Positions 45,234 to 54,075 of a stretch of DNA of 64,000 nucleotides are shown piece by piece (positions within the stretch are counted from its first letter, which is position 1; each line of letters starts with the position of its first letter). The stretch lies in the NCBI RefSeq assembly GCF_003096695.1, contig NZ_QEKY01000009.1, positions 1 to 64,000 of the forward strand. The letters run 5' to 3'. A program made the translations under genes and the position numbers. The DNA comes from Porphyromonas loveana. GTDB lineage: Bacteria; Bacteroidota; Bacteroidia; Bacteroidales; Porphyromonadaceae. Under the pieces are notes generated by a model. The model was not told where the DNA came from. It was given only the letters and a program-made list of their open reading frames with translations, and ran no database searches.

Positions 45234-45530
45234 TCAACGCACCGGGTCGGGCGGGAGATAGGTCCTGAGCGCTTCGAAGTGAGCGGCAAAGGCTTCACGG
45301 CCGACCTCTGTAGCGCGACAGATAGTACGTGTACGCTTGCCGCTAAAGCCCTTTTCTATCTCGATGTAGCCGGCAGTGCTTAGTTTGTCCAACTGCACAC
45401 TGATGTTGCCGGAGGTAGCACCCGTCACCTCCTTGAGATAGAGAAAGTCGGCTTCCTCCACGTTCATGAGGACGGACATGAGAGCCAACCTCAGTTCGGA
45501 CATGAATAGTGGATCGAGAGGTCTAAGCAT
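45234..45530 (-). CDS. Winged-helix DNA-binding regulator (MarR/ArsR-like)
   Basis: A 98-residue protein from the ATG at 45530, which overlaps the end of the membrane-protein gene by eight bases. One winged helix is seen (LALMSVLMNVEEADFLYLKE, then TSGNISVQLDKLSTAGYIEI, then KGFSGKRTRTICRATEVGREAF), as in the small transcriptional regulators that control adjacent membrane-protein operons. An upstream in-frame start at 45605 would overlap the neighbour by 83 bases and is less likely. Confidence 0.88.
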   Translation of the reverse strand: MLRPLDPLFMSELRLALMSVLMNVEEADFLYLKEVTGATSGNISVQLDKLSTAGYIEIEKGFSGKRTRTICRATEVGREAFAAHFEALRTYLPPDPVR

Positions 45531-46119
45531 TGCGCAGCATTTTACGTTCGAGATAGCAAAGATAGTGCCCGGGCAAACAATGCATGATGAAGATGGTGAT
45601 ACCAAATATGAGCACCATCATTCCGCCTCTCATGGGTATGATAAGGAGCAAGTAGCCTACGATCATCCCAAATATGGAACTGTACTTGAGCACTGTGACC
45701 TTATATGAAAATCCCGTAATGGCCGTAGCTATGCCCACCAATATGAGGACGATGGAGAGAATGGCAAGTGGAACACGATAGGCAAGGATACTAAATGCCA
45801 TCACATTGAGTCCGACTACGATCCACGTAGTATCTATGAAACGGTCGATCTGCGTGCGGGCATAGACTTCGTTTCTGGCCTTCCACTTATTAATCAAGGA
45901 GATCGCTCCGCCAAGTATCGGGATGAGCATCCATAGATTATTGACTTTATAGCCGAGATACGGATACGAGAAAAATATCAGGAAGCTCGTGAATAAGGTG
46001 ACATATCCCCATATCAGGCACGGGACTCCCGCCCCACGAATCAAACGTTTACGCGTTTGTTCGATCATCTTCTCGATCATCAGCACACTCTCTTGGGGTG
46101 TAAGTTGTTTTTCTTCCAT
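45523..46119 (-). CDS. Multi-pass membrane protein
   Basis: A 198-residue protein with a soluble helical N-terminus (about 1-28, LTPQESVLMIEKMIEQTRKR) and five or six membrane helices between 35 and 190. No family function is recognised. It is co-transcribed with the winged-helix regulator, an arrangement common in Bacteroidetes where the regulator autoregulates the pair. The promoter at 46194-46225 is excellent. Confidence 0.82.
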   Translation of the reverse strand: MEEKQLTPQESVLMIEKMIEQTRKRLIRGAGVPCLIWGYVTLFTSFLIFFSYPYLGYKVNNLWMLIPILGGAISLINKWKARNEVYARTQIDRFIDTTWIVVGLNVMAFSILAYRVPLAILSIVLILVGIATAITGFSYKVTVLKYSSIFGMIVGYLLLIIPMRGGMMVLIFGITIFIMHCLPGHYLCYLERKMLRNA

Positions 46120-46193
46120 TGTTCTGTTCTTTTTAGTTTGTTTCTTTTCTTGCTGTGGAAGGTTTGCGGCCGCATTGCTCCCTGTTCACAACG

Positions 46194-46225
46194 CAAATAT
46201 AAATCAGTTTATAATATAAACCAAA
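46194..46225 (-). promoter_or_regulatory. Promoter of membrane protein/regulator operon
   Basis: On the minus strand TTTG (46222-46225), 20 bases, then TATATTTG (46194-46201) fits the consensus exactly. Confidence 0.75.
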
Positions 46226-46360
46226 TGTGAGATGAAATATTGTTGTGTAGGGATTACGTAAGAAATAGGAGGTTAAAGTCTTTGGACGGGTTAATTACTG
46301 ATTCTATATTACAGCAAGCAATCGACTACAGAGCTGCAGCAGATCTTACAGCAAGTATGA

Positions 46361-46375
46361 CGATAGTTACTATCG
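46361..46375. promoter_or_regulatory. Palindromic putative operator upstream of flavodoxin
   Basis: CGATAGTTACTATCG is a perfect 15-base palindrome. A second short CTCGATAGAG palindrome lies at 46389-46398. Both precede a TATATTTG -7 box (46404-46411) of the exported flavodoxin gene, so they could be regulator sites. Confidence 0.45.
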
Positions 46376-46440
46376 ACAAATAGGCATTCTCGATAGAGAT
46401 ACTTATATTTGTCTGTGTAACCCTCTAACAGATTGTTCCA

Positions 46441-47004
46441 ATGAAAATCAGAACATTAGTATTAGCCATTATGGTAGCATTAGCAGCGACTTTCGTCGCA
46501 GAAGCCCAGCAGAAGAAAGCCGATAAAGTACTCATCGCTTACTACTCGTATCGTGGCGGCAATACCAAGGCCGTGGCCGAATACATCCAACAGGCGACGG
46601 GAGGCGATCTCTTCCGCATCGAAACGGATCATCCCTATCCGCAGGACTACAATGCCCTCACCGAACAAGCCAGTGAAGAGTTGGAGAAGGGTGTACGTCC
46701 CAAGCTCAAACGAACGGTGCCGAACATCGCCGACTACAATGTCATCTACATTGGGTCGCCCAACTGGTGGGGCACGATCGCTCCCGTGGTAATGACTTTC
46801 CTCGAAGGACACAACTTCGCTGGCAAGACGATCATTCCCTTCATCACGCACGAGGGCAGCCGCATGGGCAAGAGCGTAAACGACATCAAGAAACTGGCTC
46901 CCAAAGCCAAGGTGTTGGACGGGTTTGCCATTCGTGGACGAAATGCCAAAAATTCATCCGAGGATGTAGAGAAGGAGCTGAAGGCTCTGGGACAAATTCC
47001 TTAG
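46441..47004 (+). CDS. Exported flavodoxin-like protein
   Basis: A 187-residue flavodoxin-fold protein (Flavodoxin_4 type) with a Sec signal peptide (about 1-22, VAEAQQ). The FMN phosphate loop is AYYSYRGGNTKAVAEYI, and the second loop contains YIGSPNWWGTIAPVV. It is probably periplasmic, an unusual place for a flavodoxin, and may act in redox chemistry there. It is monocistronic with a TAnnTTTG box 30 bases upstream and two palindromes nearby. Confidence 0.9.
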   Translation: MKIRTLVLAIMVALAATFVAEAQQKKADKVLIAYYSYRGGNTKAVAEYIQQATGGDLFRIETDHPYPQDYNALTEQASEELEKGVRPKLKRTVPNIADYNVIYIGSPNWWGTIAPVVMTFLEGHNFAGKTIIPFITHEGSRMGKSVNDIKKLAPKAKVLDGFAIRGRNAKNSSEDVEKELKALGQIP

Positions 47005-47049
47005 TCCTCGCTCCCCCACCGAATCTCCTCTGCTTGTAAGGGCAGAGAC

Positions 47050-47092
47050 GAAGCCGTGTCAGGAATCTCCATTCCAGCACGGCTTCTTCTTT
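47050..47092 (+). terminator. Terminator after flavodoxin
   Basis: A 9-bp stem (GAAGCCGTG/CACGGCTTC) followed by TTCTTTT. Confidence 0.75.
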
Positions 47093-47144
47093 TGGGTCGG
47101 GAGAGAGAAAAAAACGGGGTAAATCAAAAAAATTTGGTTGAAAA

Positions 47145-47176
47145 TTTGGTCAATTCAAATATGATAGCTATGTTTG
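47145..47176 (+). promoter_or_regulatory. Promoter of ABC transporter-GntR operon
   Basis: TTTG (47145-47148), 20 bases, then TATGTTTG (47169-47176) matches the consensus exactly. The leader is about 105 bases. The GntR regulator encoded at the end of the operon is the likely controller. Confidence 0.75.
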
Positions 47177-47288
47177 CGGTGTACTAAGCAACTAATACAG
47201 CAGCTAACAATGTAGAAACTAACTGAAAATAAGCACTTAACGAGAGTGATGGCAAGAAAAAAGACATAACAAACAAAAAGAATAGACA

Positions 47289-48119
47289 ATGATCAACGCA
47301 AAAAACATCCGATTCAACTATCCGCGACAGAGTTCGCTATTTGATAGTCTTAACCTCGAACTCCCCGAAGGGAGCATCACCGGACTGCTCGGTCGCAACG
47401 GCGAGGGCAAAACGACTTTGCTGAAACTTCTCTCAGGCCAACTCCTCAGCAAAGCTGGAGAACTCATCGTCTTGACTGAAGACCCTCGACATCGGTCAGT
47501 CAAATTTCTCTCTCGCGTCTTCGTCCTGCCAGAGGAGGTAACCTGCCCCAATGTGACGATACGGGATTACTTCCGGATGATCACCCCCTTCTACCCCACT
47601 TACTCCCCTGAGGTGGCACAGGAGATTATTATCGCTTTTGACCTCAACTGGGATATGAAGTTGGGCAAGGTGTCACAGGGACAGAAGAAAAAAGCCGTCA
47701 TAGCCTTGGCTCTCTCGCTGCGCACGCCGCTTCTATTGATGGATGAGCCTACGAACGGATTGGACATCCCGAGCAAGAGTGCATTCCGCCGCCTTATGGC
47801 TCGTTATATCACAGAAGAGCAGACTGTAATCATCAGCACCCATCAGGTGCGCGACCTCGAACAGATTATCGACCGCATCGTGATGATGGACCGCAATGAT
47901 ATCGTGTGCAACAAGTCCGTGGGCGAACTGAGCAACAGCTTCGCCTTCCGTCAGGTAGCGCCCGGCGATACTCCTATATATAAGGAAGGATCGACGATGG
48001 GCGAAGTAGGTGTGTATGAAAACACGACCGGCGAAGATACCCCCTTCTCAATGGAGCTGTTCTTCAACGGCATGATCGCGGAGCGCGACGCATTCAACCG
48101 AATATTGAACCGTAACTAA
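47289..48119 (+). CDS. ABC transporter ATP-binding protein (YtrB/BcrA-like)
   Basis: A 276-residue ATPase with Walker A GRNGEGKT (about 35-42), a signature loop SQGQKKK in place of canonical LSGGQ, Walker B LLLMDEPTNGLD and switch His in ISTHQV. It is the first gene of an operon with two paralogous membrane subunits and a small GntR regulator, the arrangement of ytrA-ytrB-type envelope-stress or peptide-antibiotic transporters. The substrate is unknown. Confidence 0.93.
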   Translation: MINAKNIRFNYPRQSSLFDSLNLELPEGSITGLLGRNGEGKTTLLKLLSGQLLSKAGELIVLTEDPRHRSVKFLSRVFVLPEEVTCPNVTIRDYFRMITPFYPTYSPEVAQEIIIAFDLNWDMKLGKVSQGQKKKAVIALALSLRTPLLLMDEPTNGLDIPSKSAFRRLMARYITEEQTVIISTHQVRDLEQIIDRIVMMDRNDIVCNKSVGELSNSFAFRQVAPGDTPIYKEGSTMGEVGVYENTTGEDTPFSMELFFNGMIAERDAFNRILNRN

Positions 48120-48130
48120 GCCTATCTGAC

Positions 48131-48994
48131 ATGACAGCATTAGTAAACAGCGCACCGACCACCGCCTTACAGCGCATCGGGCTGCTCCTCCGCATGGAGT
48201 GGAGCACGCAGCGCAACAGCATTCTGGCGATTACGGGCACTTTGTCCCTCATCGCACTCGCCATCTCGCTACTTGTCTCCTTCAATTCCACGCATCCGAT
48301 CGACGAGGAGGAGGTATATGGATCGCTCTTCGCTTTCTTCTCCATTAGCAGCATCACCGTGTCACTCTACACCTTCCTGACAGTGCAGCGACGCGTCAAT
48401 CACTCGAACACCATCGCCTATACCCTCATACCCGCATCCACCACGGAGAAATTCATCGCTCTGACGATTCTTTTCCTCATTCCATTGGTTTGGATGCTGC
48501 TCTTGATGGGAATAGCCATACTCTTGCTCGCTCTTTTCAATCCTGAAACTTTTGGGATACTCCGACAGACGGTGATAGAGCTATTTGTCGAGCCGCATAT
48601 CATCACGATGGAAGAACCTGAGCTGGGTGAGATTATAATAGAACGAGTGAAGCAATACATTACGATCTACATGATCATCTCCACTCTCTGGTCGCTGGCA
48701 TTGGCCCTCTGGAGCAGTATCAGTGTGCGTGGCACCACGCAATCACTCCTCGCATATATGGGGATAGGAGCCGCACTCTCATTCATCGTATCCATTGCCG
48801 TCTTGCCCGCGTTCTTCCTTCAGCTTTCAGCCCTTCGGGATTATCAGACATTGGACAACATGAGCGACCGCGAGGCGCTTGAGCTCCTCTTCTCCCCGAC
48901 CGTTTGGGGCATACAGATCGGCCTCTATGCCGTGGTAACGATCGCCTTCTTTGTCTGGTCTTATTATTCACTCAAAAGAAGACAGCTACGATGA
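48131..48994 (+). CDS. ABC transporter membrane protein, paralogue 1
   Basis: A 287-residue protein with six membrane helices, starting 11 bases after the ATPase gene. The N-terminus (TTALQRIGLLLRMEWSTQRN) is closely related to that of the next gene, showing tandem duplication. ATTEKFIAL-type residues in the loop after helix 2 are shared. It supplies one half of a heterodimeric permease. Confidence 0.88.
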   Translation: MTALVNSAPTTALQRIGLLLRMEWSTQRNSILAITGTLSLIALAISLLVSFNSTHPIDEEEVYGSLFAFFSISSITVSLYTFLTVQRRVNHSNTIAYTLIPASTTEKFIALTILFLIPLVWMLLLMGIAILLLALFNPETFGILRQTVIELFVEPHIITMEEPELGEIIIERVKQYITIYMIISTLWSLALALWSSISVRGTTQSLLAYMGIGAALSFIVSIAVLPAFFLQLSALRDYQTLDNMSDREALELLFSPTVWGIQIGLYAVVTIAFFVWSYYSLKRRQLR

Positions 48995-49731
48995 ATCACC
49001 ATTCAAACAATAGAACACACACCACGCCCTTGCAGCGCATAGCACTGCTCCTGCGCATGGAATGGGGCACCAACGGACGCAATACGCTCCTCTTCCTTCT
49101 GGCCATGCTGGGAGTTTTGGTAGCCATTACGCTCCTGATACACTTACAAGATAGTTTCGGAGTGTCGACTACGTCTGCCAACCACGTATTTCTCTGGATG
49201 TTGACCTTCGGAAGCATGGCGTTCTACGTCTTTCGGATTGTGCAGGCACGTGTCAATAATTCCGACACCGTTTCCTACCCGATACTCCCGGCCACCGCCA
49301 CGGAGAAGTTCATCGTCATCCTTATCGAAGGAGTGCTTGCGCTGATGGCAGCCATCGTCGTCAATCAGTTGGCCTATACGATAGAGGTGCTACTCTATCC
49401 CGGGATACTCGAAACGAGTTCTTCGTTTTTGGTGGTTCATCGCACCGCTTCAGGCTATGAATGGTTAGCACTGGATCCTTTCTTTGTCAATCGGGCCGTG
49501 ACCATAGGCTTTTTGGGCTTCATCGCCATGGGCATCTTTTTTGCCGTACGGATGAAGAAGCTCATTTCTGCTACGGTGGGCGTGCTATTGACCTTCGGAC
49601 TGCAGACAATAGCCATTGTCAACATCGCGCCTCTTGCTATCCATCTACCTTTGACCGAGGTTATTACCGGCTGTGTCGGACTTGTGTTCTTTGTCCTTTC
49701 ATTTATCACCCTGCAACGACGACAACTCTAA
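48991..49731 (+). CDS. ABC transporter membrane protein, paralogue 2
   Basis: A 246-residue six-helix protein. The ATG at 48991 overlaps the preceding stop (ATGA), so this start is preferred to the in-frame 48904. TTPLQRIALLLRMEWGTNGR mirrors the paralogue. It ends LQRRQL as its paralogue does (KRRQLR). Both membrane subunits share the same ATPase. Confidence 0.88.
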   Translation: MNHHSNNRTHTTPLQRIALLLRMEWGTNGRNTLLFLLAMLGVLVAITLLIHLQDSFGVSTTSANHVFLWMLTFGSMAFYVFRIVQARVNNSDTVSYPILPATATEKFIVILIEGVLALMAAIVVNQLAYTIEVLLYPGILETSSSFLVVHRTASGYEWLALDPFFVNRAVTIGFLGFIAMGIFFAVRMKKLISATVGVLLTFGLQTIAIVNIAPLAIHLPLTEVITGCVGLVFFVLSFITLQRRQL

Positions 49732-49756
49732 TGACAGCAATACTTCAATCCCAATC
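49724..49756 (+). repeat. 33-bp direct repeat, first copy (decoy start of GntR gene)
   Basis: Identical to 49792-49824. It contains an ATG at 49731 that overlaps the preceding stop as TAATG, but the frame closes after 15 codons. See the second copy, where the real regulator begins. Confidence 0.8.
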
Positions 49757-49791
49757 TCCCCTCTTGTGCCCACGATAACATCGATGCCGAT

Positions 49792-49824
49792 AACTCTAAT
49801 GACAGCAATACTTCAATCCCAATC
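49792..49824 (+). repeat. 33-bp direct repeat, second copy (true start of GntR gene)
   Basis: Carries the ATG at 49799 that opens the full GntR reading frame. The offset of 68 bases from the first copy is not a multiple of three. Confidence 0.8.
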
Positions 49825-50161
49825 CATCTTCCTCCAGATCTCAGAGACGATCAAAGACAGGATCCTCTCCGGCGAATACAAAGCCGATGAGCGCATTCCC
49901 TCCGTTCGTGAGCTGGCCGAGCAAATGGAAGTCAATCCCAATACCGCAATGCGTGCCATCGAGCGACTACAGATGGAAGGCACCATCTACAACAAGCGCG
50001 GCCTGGGTTACTTCGTCAGCGCCGACGCCCGCGAAGAGATACTGGCAGCACGGCGAAGCAAGTTCGTCAAGGAAGTCCTCCCAGCTCTCTTTCGCGAAAT
50101 GAAACTACTGGGTATAGATATCGAAACGGTCCGTTCCGAATGGGAACGACACTCACTCTAA
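49799..50161 (+). CDS. GntR-family regulator (YtrA subfamily)
   Basis: A 120-residue regulator with an N-terminal winged helix (FLQISETIKDRILSGEYKAD, IPSVRELAEQMEVNPNTAMR, GTIYNKRGLGYFV) and only a short C-terminal helical dimerisation segment, as in YtrA. Members repress their own ABC transporter operon and respond to cell-envelope antibiotics. It lies 67 bases after the second permease because of a 33-bp duplicated segment. The frame is open further upstream to 49673, but that would overlap the permease gene. Confidence 0.92.
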   Translation: MTAILQSQSIFLQISETIKDRILSGEYKADERIPSVRELAEQMEVNPNTAMRAIERLQMEGTIYNKRGLGYFVSADAREEILAARRSKFVKEVLPALFREMKLLGIDIETVRSEWERHSL

Positions 50162-50298
50162 TCATCATAGACTGAATGCGTGACATCTTCTCTCAGCTCC
50201 GCTCTTGCGGCAAGCGAGTCGCCGCGGGCGGAGTGGGAAAGATGTGATCCGCTGACTAACAACGACAAAAGAACCACTCACAATAGCACAAAACAACC

Positions 50299-52797
50299 AT
50301 GCGACGATTATTATACGCTACCCTCTTATTCTGTGCCTGCATCATCGGCGCGATAGCACAGCAAGACACTTATCCGGTGCACATTTCCGGATCACTTTCC
50401 GATGCCTCCTCGCACGAGGCCGTTCCCTTTGCAGCGGTGAGCATCCGCCCCGCTGATGGCGACACCACCAAGGTGTACAATCAGATAACCGACGGCAACG
50501 GCTACTTTCGCATCGGACTACCCGTTGCCCGATCCTATAAACTCACGGCTACCTTCATGGGCATGCAGCCCCTCGTGATGGAAGTACCGCTGACGAATGG
50601 TAATAACGAGATACAGCTCGCCACCTTGGACATGCAACCCGAGGAGAAGCAGCTCGCCGCTGTGACAGTATCTGCCGCTCGTCCGTTGGTCAAAATGGAA
50701 ATCGACCGTCTCTCCTACAATATGAAGGAAGACCCCGCAGCCCGCACCAATAATCTCTTGGAAATGCTTCGCAGCGTACCCCTCGTAACGGTAGATGGCG
50801 AAGGCAACATCCAGGTGAAAGGCTCGTCTAACTTCAAGATCTTCCTCAATGGCAAGCCTTCTACGATGGTGAGCAGCAATCCGAAGGAAGTCTTCCGCTC
50901 TATTCCGGCGCATACCATTCGCCGCGTCGAGGTGATTACTGACCCGGGGGTCAAGTACGATGCCGAGGGCATTAGTGCCATCCTGAATATCGTAACGGAT
51001 GAGGGAGGCAAGCTTCAGGGCTATTCCGGCTCGATCTCGGCAGGAGTCGGGACCAATCCGGAAGCCGACGGCAATATATTCTTGACTGCCAAATCGGGCA
51101 AAGTAGGCTTCACGACGAACTACAGCTACTACTACGGGGAGAATAGGGATAACCAAACATTATCGGAGCGCATTACGCCTACACAAGTGATTACGGAAGC
51201 AGGACGGAGTGATGTTCGCTTCGGCGGACACTTCGGCAACGCTTTGCTTTCCTTTGAATTGGACTCACTGAATCTCCTCACTGTCGGCGGCAACGTACGA
51301 CTCCGGGAGCATAACTCCACCAGCAGCAATATCGAGAAGAGCTTCGCCGGCAACGTGCTGCAAGGCTATATCGACAGGAAGACCCGGACGGCAGGCGATG
51401 GTGGCTCCTACGAGCTGAGTGCCGACTACCAGAGGAGCACCCGCAGGGAAGGAGAACTCTTCACCGTATCGTACCGCTTCACGCATAATCCCAATAACAG
51501 CGAGACGTTCTTGGACCAGTGGCGTCGCGATCCGCAACAAACCAGTCTCACCCTCGGCTACGGAGGCCAGCACACGCGCTCCGACGCCGGTATGGACGAG
51601 CACACGGCACAGGTGGACTATACCCGCCCGATAGGCAAGGCACACTCAGTAGAGGCAGGTCTCAAATACATCTACAGACATTCCACGAGCGATCCGCTCT
51701 ACGAAGTGCGCCCGAGCGAAGAGGCCCCGTGGCAACCAGGCTCGCTCTACCCTCTCAACTTTGCAGCCGGACGCTTCCGCCACGACCAGAACGTAGCAGC
51801 GGCCTACGCGGGCTACAACTTCCGTGCCAGCAAATATTCGCTGCAGACAGGCGTTCGTGCCGAGAGCAGCCGCCTCAAGGCTATTTTCCCGGACAATGCC
51901 GCTGCGGACTTCTCACATACGGCTTTCGACTGGGTGCCTCAGCTGACGCTGGGCTATAACCCGACGCCGATGCAGCAGATCAAACTGGCCTATAACTTCC
52001 GCATCCAACGCCCGTCTATCAATCAATTGAATCCCTACATAAATCAAACGACGGACTATCAATTGAATTACGGTAATCCCGAACTACAATCCGAGAAGCG
52101 GCATCACGTCAGCCTGGGCTACAACCAATACGGGCAGAAGCTGATGCTCACGGCATCGCTCGACTACGACTTCTGTAACAACTCCATCCAGAGTTATACA
52201 TTCCGCGACGCTACCAATCCCAATATCTTCCACCAGACCTATGGCAACCTTGGACGCGAGCATTCACTCATTCTCAATGCCTATGCCATGTACACACCGG
52301 CGAAATGGCTCCGCATCATGTTCAACGGAAACATTGAACGCACGTTCCAGAAAAGCCAAGAGCTGGGGCTGAGCATTAGCGCATGGTCCGGTATGGCCTA
52401 CTCGGGTCTGATGTTCACTTTACCAAAAGATTGGACCGTCAATGTCTTTGGAGGCTACTTTCACGGCGGTCGTTCCTTCCAGCAACGCTACAGCGGCAAT
52501 GACTTCAATAGCTTGAGTATCTCCAAGCAACTATTTGACAAACGGCTCCTGATTTCTCTCACGGGACGCAATCTGCACGCCGCACGCACTAAATGGAGCA
52601 GTGTAACGGAGGGTGAAGGCTTCATCTTCCGCAACGAAACCAGTAGTCAGAACCGCAGCGTGTCGCTCAATCTGACTTATCGCTTCGGTAAGATGAATGC
52701 CCAAGTGCGCAAGGTACAGAGAAGCATCGTCAATAACGACCTCAAGCAAACCTCTTCTCAGGGACAGGGCGGAGGCACCCAAGGCGGACAACGCTAA
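50299..52797 (+). CDS. Outer-membrane beta-barrel protein with carboxypeptidase-regulatory-like domain
   Basis: An 832-residue exported protein. A signal peptide (about 1-21, GAIAQQ) precedes a CarboxypepD-reg-like/CNA-B-type domain (about 28-115), a plug-like domain (about 125-220, containing EVITDPGVKYDAEGISAILN) and a C-terminal OMP_b-brl_3 barrel. This is the TonB-dependent-receptor-like type lacking an obvious TonB box. A glycine/glutamine-rich tail (SSQGQGGGTQGGQR) is unusual. It follows the ABC/GntR operon by about 140 bases and precedes a head-GIN lipoprotein by 52, so the last two may be co-expressed. Confidence 0.9.
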   Translation: MRRLLYATLLFCACIIGAIAQQDTYPVHISGSLSDASSHEAVPFAAVSIRPADGDTTKVYNQITDGNGYFRIGLPVARSYKLTATFMGMQPLVMEVPLTNGNNEIQLATLDMQPEEKQLAAVTVSAARPLVKMEIDRLSYNMKEDPAARTNNLLEMLRSVPLVTVDGEGNIQVKGSSNFKIFLNGKPSTMVSSNPKEVFRSIPAHTIRRVEVITDPGVKYDAEGISAILNIVTDEGGKLQGYSGSISAGVGTNPEADGNIFLTAKSGKVGFTTNYSYYYGENRDNQTLSERITPTQVITEAGRSDVRFGGHFGNALLSFELDSLNLLTVGGNVRLREHNSTSSNIEKSFAGNVLQGYIDRKTRTAGDGGSYELSADYQRSTRREGELFTVSYRFTHNPNNSETFLDQWRRDPQQTSLTLGYGGQHTRSDAGMDEHTAQVDYTRPIGKAHSVEAGLKYIYRHSTSDPLYEVRPSEEAPWQPGSLYPLNFAAGRFRHDQNVAAAYAGYNFRASKYSLQTGVRAESSRLKAIFPDNAAADFSHTAFDWVPQLTLGYNPTPMQQIKLAYNFRIQRPSINQLNPYINQTTDYQLNYGNPELQSEKRHHVSLGYNQYGQKLMLTASLDYDFCNNSIQSYTFRDATNPNIFHQTYGNLGREHSLILNAYAMYTPAKWLRIMFNGNIERTFQKSQELGLSISAWSGMAYSGLMFTLPKDWTVNVFGGYFHGGRSFQQRYSGNDFNSLSISKQLFDKRLLISLTGRNLHAARTKWSSVTEGEGFIFRNETSSQNRSVSLNLTYRFGKMNAQVRKVQRSIVNNDLKQTSSQGQGGGTQGGQR

Positions 52798-52849
52798 CGC
52801 GCCGGACAGTACAGCAAAAACCAACACATACTAAACAATACAAACTAAT

Positions 52850-53599
52850 ATGAAAACAAAGAAACTCATTTCCATGCTCGCACTCCTCGTCGGTGCGGCA
52901 ACGCTCCTCACCGCCTGTAACATACAGATCGAGGGCAAGAACATCAAGAAGATTGTTCCCTCGGGAACTCCCATTAAAGAAACGCGGAAGATAACGGCAT
53001 TCCACTCACTGGATGTTAGTAACAACTTTGCGGTCACCTATCTGGCCGGAACACCCACAGATGAGATCGTCATCGAAGCTGCACCTAACCTCATGGAGTA
53101 TATCGAGACAGAAGTTAAGGACGGAGAACTCTTCATCCGCATGAAAGAGGGCTTCCAAACGACCAACGGAAACCTCCGTGTCAAGGTAGGCTCTGCCACG
53201 CTGCGCAATCTCGACATCAGCGGTGCTTGCAGCTTCGCCACAGAGGGAGAGCTCACAGGCGACCACCTCGATGTGGATGCCTCCGGTGCAGCAGCCCTCT
53301 CCCTCAATGCTCGCTTGCGCACTATCGAAGTGGACTGTTCGGGAGCAGTGGCTCTCGATCTGAAAGGAAGTGCAGACAAAGCATCAATCAATCTCAGTGG
53401 ATCGGTAGCCTGCGATGCCAAGCAATTCGAGGTGAAAGATGTCGAGATCGAGGTGAGTGGCAGTGCGTCCATGGACATTAATGCCTCGGTATCGGTAACG
53501 GGTAGCGTATCGGGTGCAGTAGCTGTAACCAATCATGGTGCAGCCTCGCGCGAATCGGTATCGACTTCGGGTGCATCCGTCTATCGGAAAGCACGATAG
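52850..53599 (+). CDS. DUF2807 (head-GIN) putative lipoprotein
   Basis: A 249-residue surface or periplasmic protein. The lipobox is at LLTACN (Cys about 23). It is followed by a repeated beta-helix-like fold with GSATLRNLDISGACSFATEG and SASMDINASVSVTGS, typical of the DUF2807 auto-transporter-adhesin head family. Function is unknown. A strong GC-rich hairpin lies just after the stop. Confidence 0.9.
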   Translation: MKTKKLISMLALLVGAATLLTACNIQIEGKNIKKIVPSGTPIKETRKITAFHSLDVSNNFAVTYLAGTPTDEIVIEAAPNLMEYIETEVKDGELFIRMKEGFQTTNGNLRVKVGSATLRNLDISGACSFATEGELTGDHLDVDASGAAALSLNARLRTIEVDCSGAVALDLKGSADKASINLSGSVACDAKQFEVKDVEIEVSGSASMDINASVSVTGSVSGAVAVTNHGAASRESVSTSGASVYRKAR

Positions 53600-53602
53600 C
53601 CC

Positions 53603-53637
53603 GAAGGTGCGCCCGCATCCGGCGCGGGCGCACCTTC
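53603..53637 (+). terminator. 14-bp GC-rich hairpin after head-GIN gene
   Basis: Perfect arms at 53603-53616 and 53624-53637 enclose a seven-base loop. There is little T-run, so termination could be partial or aided. Confidence 0.65.
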
Positions 53638-53779
53638 CTACTACCCCAAAGGGGAGTTTCTCCCCTTCTTCTCTCCCATCTGCAGCAAGGGCGTTTTGTC
53701 GCCACCTATGGAGCTTAGGCAGAGTGGCGTTCGGCAGATCATTTCATGGAGAATGCATTGCTCCATACGTGTACGGCGT

Positions 53780-54075
53780 ATCGAAAATGACCGAAAACGT
53801 GCATCTCCCGTCGGGGATGCATCGAAATGGACGAAAAACATGCATTTCCCGTCGGGGATGCAATAAAATGGGCGAAAAATGCGCATTTCCCATCGGGGAT
53901 GCAGCAAAACGGGCGAAAAAAGCGCATTCCCGGTCGGGGATGCAATAAAACGGGCAAAAAAAGTGCATTTCCCGTCGGGGATGCAATAAAACGGGCGAAA
54001 AATGTGCATTCCTCATCGGGGATGCAATAAAAAGATGGATGAAAAATGTGCATCCCTCATCGGGGATGCAATAAA
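53780..54075. repeat. 41-bp tandem repeat array 2 (seven copies)
   Basis: The core TCGGGGATGC recurs at 53811, 53852, 53893, 53934, 53975 and 54016 at an exact 41-base period, then at 54060 after 44 bases. Each unit also contains GAAAAATG or a close variant and a quasi-palindromic TGCATTTCCCGTCGGGG segment. Reading frames stay open through it on both strands because the unit lacks stops in some frames, but there is no start or domain support for a protein. The 330 bases between the array and the S9 gene hold no recognised gene. Confidence 0.9.

Noticed and set aside
46361-46411. OxyR-type binding site upstream of the flavodoxin gene
   Set aside because: OxyR sites need ATAG-N7-CTAT motifs at N7 spacing. 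Here ATAG and CTAT are three bases apart, so only a generic palindrome can be claimed.
53744-54053. Long open frames on both strands across array 2, which would encode 41-bp-periodic repetitive peptides
   Set aside because: The frames are open only because the 41-bp unit lacks certain stops. Since 41 is not a multiple of three, each unit is read in a new frame, and no start context, signal or domain is present. Treated as non-coding repeats.
53780-54075. CRISPR array
   Set aside because: The entire 41-bp unit is conserved, with no unique spacers between repeats, and no cas genes are near. It is a tandem array, not CRISPR.
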